Positions 56,165-64,000 of a stretch of DNA of 64,000 nucleotides are shown here, piece after piece; within the stretch, counting starts at the first letter, position 1, and each line of letters starts with the position of its first letter. The translations under genes and the position numbers were made by a program. The notes under the pieces are model-generated. The model was not told the DNA's origin. It ran no database searches and saw only the letters and a list, made by a program, of their open reading frames with translations. The stretch comes from Botryosphaeria dothidea (taxonomy: Eukaryota > Ascomycota > Dothideomycetes > Botryosphaeriales > Botryosphaeriaceae): assembly GCA_011503125.2 (NCBI GenBank), contig WWBZ02000022.1, positions 248,001 through 312,000 on the forward strand, in the 5' to 3' direction.

Positions 56165-57480
56165 CTGCAAATTTCCTGAGCTGGAATGGTTTTTTTCGAA
56201 TTGTTTCTTGGTCTCGAGTTTCTGTTTCGTCTGCTCGGTTGTGGTTGTGTGCGCAGGTGCAAACGGCAGACGCGCGCGGAGGAGGAGGACGCGGTTGCCT
56301 GCGCGTGGCGCCTGCCAGGATGGACGGCAAGTCCTTCGCCAAGACATTTTTATATTCCAGGAAAATTTGGTTTTTATGGAGGTCCCGCAGTGAGAAGACA
56401 AGGTTCTGCAGCTGGAAAGGAATAATCTTTCAGCTGAGTGGCTCGCCGTCTGCACTTGCAGGCTGCGCCAAGTAGGCTTCTACAACCCCTTCAGCTGATT
56501 CCTACTTGTTCTTGTTTACCTACCAGGTCTGGTTGCTGTACTAACGTACGTACCTCATGTACCAGTCATACTACTCAGACATGTGCGCATCGGAGTGTGT
56601 TCTGGTGGGTTGGCTGAATATCCATTTTCATCTCCTCGGACTCCCCTCCCTTGACACTAACGAAGTAACCGTTGTAGTTAAATGATGAACGCTCTCGACA
56701 TTATGTTGAGGACTACCAGTGGCGATACGATGAAACTGCCTCTCAAGCGTTAGCACCGTTGATGGCTATCGGCGGAGCATTTCAGCGTTGAGCTGATTCA
56801 CGGGGGTTCTTGTTGGTCTTTACTTGACAACTACGTCTCAAAAGGACCGCCGGAACAGTAGGCTGAGATTAACGGCTGAATAATAGAGCATAGATTCCTC
56901 TCAAAATCTTCAAACTCAAGACTCAGAGCGTGGATTGCTAGTGAGAGCTCGTAATGTGCCGACAGGAATGAGAGGATTTCTTAAGCATCGACCCATGTGC
57001 CGCATCCGTCATTCGTGCTCACCAGCGCTCACTCCACTATCCCTGTGGGGCTCTGACCAGAACAAGGAATTTTTCGCTGATGCTGACCTTCTTAACGGAG
57101 TTGACGCCGAAGCTGTACAGAAATAGCTCAAGAGTGGTATCTCTTCCAGGAGTAACACAGCCGCTGCCGTGCATGGACATTACCAAATGAGGCTTGTTCA
57201 TAATCTTCATACTTGGTTTTGTGTTTTGGCGTCCTGCTGGGGGTCTTTGGAAAATTCATTCCAGGATAAGGCTCAAAAGCGAGAATCGCCAGGGAGACAA
57301 ATGGGTTCAAGGTGTTCAACCACAACACGAGTGCAGAGCCAACACTTTCTATTTCTAGTGTCAGAAAAAAATTGACATAATATGTGGTCACGGTTGATTG
57401 GTGTCAACAATTCAAATGATAGAAGTTATGAAGTGGACCCGCCGTGCCATTTTCTCTACACAAATTTTGGTATCCGCAAA
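56165..57480. other. Spacer between U6 and the KRI1 3' end
   Basis: About 1.3 kb. T-rich just after U6, then mixed. Only short frames; no second snRNA, tRNA or repeat family seen. Confidence 0.5.
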
Positions 57481-59482
57481 TTACTCTTCGGCAGCGCCAA
57501 CCTTTCTCTTCTTTCCTCTCTTCTTCTTCTTTTTGCCACCTTCCCTGATGTCCACTCCATCCTCCCCCGCATCCTTCATTTGCACATCAGCAGACGCATG
57601 AATAGGCAAGCCCTGCTCATTGTACTTCTTGCTGACATAGTCGCCGAAACCGTACTTCGGACCCTCCTCATCACCGAAAGTTTCCTTGCGCCACTGCCTG
57701 AGCCTAGCCTTCTTGCCCAGTTGCTTCTTATCCTTCTTCTTCTTCTCCGGATCGCGCCATGCGGCCAGCTTCTTCAGGCCGGCAAATTGGTTGAGCTGGG
57801 TGTCATCCGCAAGCAGGATATCACGAGCGGTCAGACCGAAGGTGGTGGGGGAAGTCTCGCGGTAGCGGAACTTCATGGGCCCACTTTCACTTTCCTTAGC
57901 CGCGAGTTCCACGTCGATGTTCTGATCGACAAGGCTCTCGATGATGCGGCGCTCTCTCCGAGCGGCGCGCTTGGTCTCGATCTCATCCTTCTTGGACTTC
58001 TTCTTTTTCTTCGACGTAGTCTCTTCATCAGATTCTTCCTCATCGCCGTTGGGCAGCTGGACACCACCATCCTCCTCATCTTCCACGTCGGAGAGTGTAA
58101 TAGCAGGCTTCTCCTCGTCGTCTTCAAATTCAGGAATGATGTCTTTGATGTCAATATCGTCATTCCATGTCGGCTTCTTCGGCTTCTTTTTCTTTTTCTT
58201 CTTCCCCTCGCCCTCGTCACCAGAAGACTCGGATTGAACACCATCGTTCTCGGCATAGTAGGTGTCACCGAAGCGCTTCTGCATTTCCTGATCCCAGCGA
58301 TCATCGTCCCAGTCTGCATCGAGCACGTCCCTCCAATCGTCTAGATTGAATTCCTTGCCGCTCAGACCTGCCGCCTCCTTGATCATCTTGATCTTGTCTT
58401 CCATCTCCTCGATCTTGAGCTTCCTCAGGCGAGCCTTTTCCTCTTCCCGCTCACGCTTGATTGCCTCCTTCCTTTCACGTTCCTTGTCTCTCTGCTTCTG
58501 CCTTGAGCTCTTCTCCTCTCTGCGGACCGAAGTCTTTGCTACTGCGTCACGCGCGAAAGTTTGCAGCTTCTCATTGGCGGTGGCAGGATCCTCGAAGCGC
58601 ATGTTGTATGCGAACTCGAATTCCTCGGCGCGGCGGTCATCTTCGTCATCGTCTGATTCTAGTGGTGCAAACTTGTCGGTATCGAGGGTCCAGGCGCGGG
58701 AAGCCATGAAGTTGGAGAGGAAGTTCTCGGGATCTTTGTCGGCCTCTTCGATGTTGAGCTCAACCTTCTTCTTTTTCTTCTTCTTCTCCGGCGCGGCGTC
58801 AGCCTCAACAGGAACGGACCCGAGAGCTTGCTCCTTCTTTGGCTTCGCAACAAGGAAATCGTCGTCATCCGAACCGCTCTCATCGCTCTCGGCCTGAGCA
58901 ACGTTGGCCAATTCCTTCTTCAAAGCCTCCTGTTCCTGCGCATACGGGAGCACGGGGCTGTCTTCCTCCTCATCGAAATTTGTCTTGCCTTCCATCAGGT
59001 TCTGACGGTGGTAGTCCCGGAGCGTCACAGCCTTCTCCTTCTTCTCGTTGGCGGGCAGGGAACCGGGATTCCACTCGGCATAGAATTTGGCACTGGCATC
59101 ATAAACGCGCGGGTCTTTGCTGCGGATGGCGTTGAGGGTAGCGGAAATTTCGGCGTCGAGAGCCTCGGTGGCTAGCATGGCATCATCGTCTTCATCTTCG
59201 GAGTCGGACGATTCTTCGTCGGAGCCGGCGTCGCCGGTTTTGCCTTTGCCGTACTTTTCCTCGACTTTGAAAAATGTTAGTGCATCTTAATATTGGCCGC
59301 GGGAGAGGGAACATACGGCGTTGCTTCTCCTCACGCTTCTTGTTGTATTCGAAGCGGCGTGCAAACTCCTCGTTGATCTTGAAAGCGACCTCTTCGCCGG
59401 CAGAAGACGAGGCGTCGTCGTCGTCGCCCATGAGCAGCTTTGCGCGCTTGGCCGGGCGGCCGGCCTCAGTTTGGGGCGCCAT
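57481..59482 (-). CDS. KRI1: Ribosome biogenesis protein Kri1
   Basis: Two exons on the minus strand (59317-59482 and 57481-59264; 52-nt intron) join in frame to 649 residues. It opens MAPQTEAGRPAKRAKLL with a basic patch, then FKINEEFARRFEYNKKREEK, the typical Kri1 start. The middle alternates acidic and Lys-rich blocks and contains VLPYAQEQEALKKEL and RWDQEMQKRFGDTYYAE; the conserved C-terminal Kri1 domain includes LTARDILLADDTQLNQF and KKARLRQWRKETFGDEEGPKYGFGDY. Kri1 is a nucleolar factor for early 40S pre-rRNA processing, working with Krr1. The tail is Lys-rich. It is divergent from the SIP3-like gene. Confidence 0.94.
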
Positions 59483-60039
59483 TTGCGGGTGTGTGTGTGT
59501 GTGTGCGCTCTTTCGCGGTCGATAGCTTTCGGGAGCTGGGCTCAAAAAAAGTTCAAGAGAGAGGGCGCACTCGGGCCAGGCCTTGCCGCATCGGGCCTTA
59601 GCTGCCGCGGGAGACCGCCCAACCACCTCCGGCTGACATTTCGCCGCCCGTTCCCGCCGCTGCTGCTCGACTAGAGCTACGCGCGCTACCTGCCAAACAA
59701 ATTTGCGTGCGTTGTCATTTTCGTATCGGAATAGCTGCCTTCTGCCGCCTTTCGGCAACGCGACACGCCCCCTGAGTCGCGAGAGCGGTGTATCGTAGAG
59801 AGCGCGTGCGCGCGACGTGTGATTGCTTTCCGCTCTCGGTTCTGGCTTGGCCGAAATGATCTGTCGCTGCGCTCGGGGCCTGTGACGTGCACCCGCCAAT
59901 CCACTCGACACCTCCCGCCGCAGCGCCCCCCGTGAAGACTCACACGCTCGACATTGGCCCTCACACGTCGCCATGGTGCTCTGATATCTTTCCGACCTCG
60001 CGCCGACACACCCCGTTCAATCGTCCCGCGCGCGCTGCT
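59483..60039. promoter_or_regulatory. Bidirectional promoter region KRI1/SIP3-like gene
   Basis: A 557-bp spacer between divergent starts, GC-rich in the middle and C-rich toward the SIP3-like ATG. It includes a dinucleotide repeat just upstream of the KRI1 start. Confidence 0.5.
59489..59504. repeat. (GT)8 microsatellite in the KRI1 leader
   Basis: Eight GT units, 7 bp upstream of the KRI1 start codon (so CA repeats in its 5' UTR). Confidence 0.9.
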
Positions 60040-63000
60040 ATGGCTGAAGAGCAGCAAATACCCGTCCCCGCGTCGCTGACGCCCGTGGGGAAGCCGCTGA
60101 GCCTGATGTATGCCCGCGCTCTGTACGCGTTCCTCACCACTGCTAATGCGCGCTTCATAGACCCGTCGTCCTGAAGGAGGCCGCCCTCGACAGCCCAACC
60201 TTTCGCGCCACAGCCCTGCACTTCGGCGAACAGATCGACCTGATCGAGCGATGGCTGGAGAACTACGTGAAGAACGCGGGAAAGTTAGTCCAGGAGGTCT
60301 CCAACCTCGAGAACACCGTAAACGCGTTTCTCGTCCATTCGGAACCCCCGCAATTCATCTCCGAGGCCGTCATGGACCATGACTATACTCTACTCGCCGT
60401 TAAGCGCTATAGCGAGGGAGCTAGGGAGTTCTGGCAGGCCACCATCAAGGGCATGAAGAGGACAGACTTCACCATTCTGGAGCCTCTTAGAGCCTTCCTG
60501 AATACCGATCTCCGTGCCCTCAAGGACCTGCGCCGTACCCTCGACTCTACCCAGAAAACATTCGACGGATTGATTTCGCGCTATGCTGGGCGCAAGAAGT
60601 CGGAAGAGCCCTCGTCGCTGCGCGAGGAAGCTTTCCAGCTGCACGAAGCCAGAAAGGCCTATATCAAGGCGTCTATGGATTTCTGCATCATGGCTCCTCA
60701 GATACGGACCGCGTTGGACAAACTGCTGGTCAGAGTCTTCACGGAGCGATGGAAGGAGATGAAGACACTCAGGGAAGCCACGGACAAGGTCTTCACGCAA
60801 TACTCTACCGAGATGGAACGTGTCAGGGGCTGGAGCAAAGAGATGGAGAACAGTGAGAGAGTCTTCAAGCGCGAGCTTCACCTCGCCAGGAAGCAGCTCG
60901 AGGAGAGTGCCGAGTCCGGCGTTAGGCCGTCGCGTGAACTGGATGACTACGCCATCTCGACTGTTCCCTACATTGGTTCGCATGGGTCTATCCAATCGCC
61001 CACAAAGCCCGGCCCGGAGAAGTCGGAGAAGCAGGGGTGGCTGTTTGAGAGAACAATTACAGGCAAACCTGCCAGAACGGTCTGGGTGCGGAGATGGTTC
61101 TTCCTACGGAACGGTATCTTTGGTTGGTTGGTTCACGGCCCACGATCAGGTGCGGTGGAGGAGTCGGAGAAGGTTGGAGTGTTGCTATGTGGTGTGCGAC
61201 CTGCATTCCAGGAAGAACGCAGGTTCTGCTTTGAGGTTAAGACGAAAGACAAGACGAACATGTTACAAGCTGAAAGTCAGGCTGAGCTGATGGATTGGAT
61301 TGCCACCTTCGAGGTTGCCAAACGCAAGGCTTTGGAAGACCCCGCGAGTACAGAGGCCACCGCCACCACGACCGTCGACGCCGCGTTTGCCATTAGCCCG
61401 CCCGTTGCCCCTGAGTTCGCCGCCAGGACCGGAGAACACAACCCGCATGGAAGCGATGAGCTCTCCCAACTGAAGCATGCAGATACCCTTCCGATAGGCA
61501 ACCAAGATATGGGCAACCTCGCGACACGAAGCAGCTTCGATGTTACCGGTAGACGAAACTTTTCGGGTGAGAAGGATGGGGAGAGTAGTGGCCGTGACCA
61601 TGCCGCAAGGATCATCCAAAAACTGGACCTCCATAGGAGAACGACAGCCAACCCGCAACTCAGTAGTATGCCTTCTTCGCCAAATCCCTCGACAGGCATA
61701 GCCGGTCTCATTTCTGTCAGCCACAATATTCACAACTTACTCCCAGTAGCGCCTCCAACTAGTTCGCCAATGTTGTCAGCCGAAGCCCGCACCGCAGCTA
61801 TACCTGCCAGTACCCTAGCACCGTCGACGCTCGCTAACCCGCCCGCGCCCACGAACCTGAGTAAGGCCGCTGTCATTGTCAGCGGCGAACGGGGAATCGG
61901 CGTCGGTCGCCAAGATGGCTCCATGCCCTCCGGACTCCTGGCCAATCTTTGGGGCTCGACCAACTGGGGTTACATCAACCGCTTTGAGAGAGGGGAGATC
62001 AAGTCCACTAAAGGCCCTGTCATCTCTCATCCCGTCTCTCAACCCCCCAGTCCCGTTATGCGTTCTGTGACAAGCGCTGACATTAGCGATTCTGTTTCTG
62101 ATATTGCCAAGGATTTCTCGACACCCGGAACCTCGCCTCTGCCCGCTTCGAAGCATCGCAAGACACTAAGTGCCAGCTTGACCCCTGATCCGTCTATGAC
62201 CAAGCTCGAACTCCCGTCCCGCCCATCCTCATCAGCAGACGAATACCCGTCCTGGTACCCCCTAGCACTCAGGGCTCAGGACGCTCAGTTCCGACTGCTA
62301 TTCCCCAACGTGCCTCTTGACGAGAAAGTTGTCCTGGTCTTCAGGGCTACTTGGAACCCGAATGAACAACAAGAATTCCCTGGCCGTGTATACATCACGA
62401 CATCTAGCGTTTATTTCTACAGCAATCATCTTGGCCTCGTTCTTGTCACGGGTGTTGGGCTCAATACAATCGATGAAGTCACCGGAGCCCCTGGTCGTGA
62501 CTGCGACTTCTTGTTCATCCATTTGAAGGAGAACATGGATTACTCTCGTGTAACGATCAAGATTTTCCTCGAGCCCTTGAAGCTTCTCCAAAGACGCCTC
62601 AACTTCCTTGTGCGCAACTGCAACTCTGAAGACCCCGAGGATCTGGAACATGTCATTAAGACTCTCATCAAGATGGAGGGTAACGGTGCCGAGAGTCCCA
62701 GCATGGAGAGTTGGGACAACGTCTCTAACATTGACACTCCTATTGAAGGCCCCATGCGCCGCGACACTTTATCCAAGGCGGGTCTACGCATCGATGGGGA
62801 CCTCTTTGCAAACACAACATCCCTGACTCGGAAGCCGACAAGATTCAAATTACCGACGCAGCCAGTGGTTTATAGACCGCAGGGTCTGGTGCAGGTTGCG
62901 ATCGAGCGCGACTTCGAGATCAGCGCCAAGGCTCTTTTCCACGTCATGTTTGGCGACAAGAGTGCCGTTTTTCAAATGCTGTTCCGGGAAAGATGGCCTC

Positions 63001-64000
63001 AAACCATCGTACAAGGCCCTTGGGTGCAGCAAAATGGAGGTGGTCTGCATAGGCGCGAGTTCGAATACCGCGCGACTCCAGAAGCGCCTGTCGTGATTCG
63101 GGACTATCAAGTCATTGAAGTTCTGAATGATCACCTCTGCTACGTGGTGGCGGACAAGAAGACCCCCTGGTACCTTCCGCACTCCAAAGACTTCGTGCTC
63201 ATCAGCAAATTCGTCATCACGCACGTCGCCAAATCTCGCTGTAGACTCGCTGTCTATACAAAACTTGAGTGGAAGAGCGAGCCACTAGTCATCAAAGGCA
63301 TGTTGGAGCGTCAATCGCTGGAGGATTTGGACCTCGAAGCCCAAGATCTCACGGACATCATCGCCGACCAGGTGAGCCGACTAGGCAGAGCAAGCCGTAC
63401 CCGCAAGGCCGTCCAAATCTTCGGCTATATCGGCCAGCAGAACCAGGCCGTGCAAGTGACGGAGACGCCATCGCCCCTCAAGGAACGCAGATTCAGGCTG
63501 CAGAAGCGGACGCTCGGCAGCATGTTCTTCGACGTCGGCCGCGCCATGGCCGCCAACTGGATCTCAACCGTCATCGCTGCCTTCAGCGGCGTGCTGGCGG
63601 GTCTGGGCAAGGTCTTCACGGCACACACGATGCTGCTGGGCTTGCTCGCCTTCAGCTGCGGCGTCAACCTTCTGTGGAGCTACCGCGACACGTGGACGTG
63701 GTGGCAGGAGCGCAACGCGGGCAAGTTCATGCAGCGGCTGGGCGTGCACCCGGACGTCGTCATGAGCAAGGCTGTCTACCTGCGCGACATCGAGGAGGTC
63801 TTTGTCAACGACACCATCGCCGCCGATTTTGGCATCGACCTGGCGCGCTCGAGTACGGAGGATGATGGCGACAGCCCCCTCCAGAACAGCTGCCAGCATA
63901 CTTTCCTCCATCTCCTGAGCAACCCGGATTCCTCGGATTTCCAGCCGTACGCGTCCACTTTTGCGCCGCATATCACGCCGTCGACCAGGGCGACGTCGAC
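60040..64000 (+). CDS. SIP3: SIP3/LAM-like membrane-contact protein with BAR, PH and VASt domains (3' partial)
   Basis: Two exons in view (60040-60107, 60161 to the right edge); the frame is open to the end of the window, so the C-terminus is missing. At least 1,300 residues are visible. In order: MAEEQQIPVPASLTPVGKPL; a BAR/coiled-coil region (about 30-280) rich in long helices; a PH domain from about residue 313 (KQGWLFERTITG ... FEVKTKDK); a Ser/Pro-rich linker; a GRAM-like segment near 725-800; a VASt domain from about 929 (VQVAIERDFEISAKALFHVMFG); and a hydrophobic segment near 1180 (MLLGLLAFSCGVNLLW). This matches Sip3/Lam3-type proteins, which tether ER to plasma membrane; VASt domains of the family move sterols. 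Intron 1 is 53 nt with donor AT/GTATGC. Confidence 0.9.

Overview
The window is nuclear DNA from a filamentous ascomycete (Pezizomycotina; a Dothideomycete is my best guess, from overall character only). Genes carry short spliceosomal introns, mostly 50-150 nt, with GTRNGT donors, CTAAC/CTGAC-type branch sites and YAG acceptors. Intergenic spacers are long. The gene set (a GPI-anchored Crh-type glucanase, a GT31 enzyme, an NMT1/THI5 thiamine gene with an intronic TPP riboswitch, an intron-bearing U6 gene) is fungal. I assembled the spliced models by hand and checked that every junction keeps the reading frame.

Layout, left to right. 0-10 kb: 3' part of a Set1-complex PHD protein (SPP1); cytosolic Phe-tRNA synthetase beta (FRS1, minus), divergent from the PP2A scaffold subunit (TPD3, plus); then the 60S assembly factor RLP24 (minus), split by micro-exons and a 694-nt intron. 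10-17 kb: the mitochondrial import J-protein PAM18, divergent from RLP24; an NmrA-like oxidoreductase (minus); a secreted LVIVD-repeat protein. 19-29 kb: a secreted proteinase K-type subtilase, a GT31-like type II membrane glycosyltransferase and a Crh-type GH16 wall enzyme, separated by 2-3.5 kb spacers. 31-39 kb: NMT1/THI5 (pyrimidine branch of thiamine synthesis) behind a TPP riboswitch; a DUF1295 membrane protein, divergent from topoisomerase III (TOP3); a Stb3-like DNA-binding protein. 39-52 kb: a partly AT-rich gene-poor stretch, a TPR protein and a small methyltransferase-like protein (both minus), a disordered orphan, and an orphan protein with an HExxH zincin motif. 52-64 kb: a TBC Rab-GAP, the U6 snRNA gene, KRI1 (60S biogenesis, minus) and, divergent from it, the 5' part of a SIP3/LAM-like BAR-PH-VASt protein that runs off the right edge.

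The genes do not form one pathway. Three themes recur: ribosome and translation supply (FRS1, RLP24, KRI1, and a Stb3-like regulator), the secretory pathway and cell wall (subtilase, GT31, Crh enzyme, LVIVD protein), and housekeeping nuclear machinery (SPP1, TOP3, U6). The most notable items are RNA-level: a U6 gene interrupted by an mRNA-type intron that also carries a Pol III B box; a TPP riboswitch inside a leader intron whose retention would expose an upstream ORF overlapping the NMT1 start; and a long RLP24 intron whose ends carry a perfect 17-bp inverted repeat that could loop out the middle.
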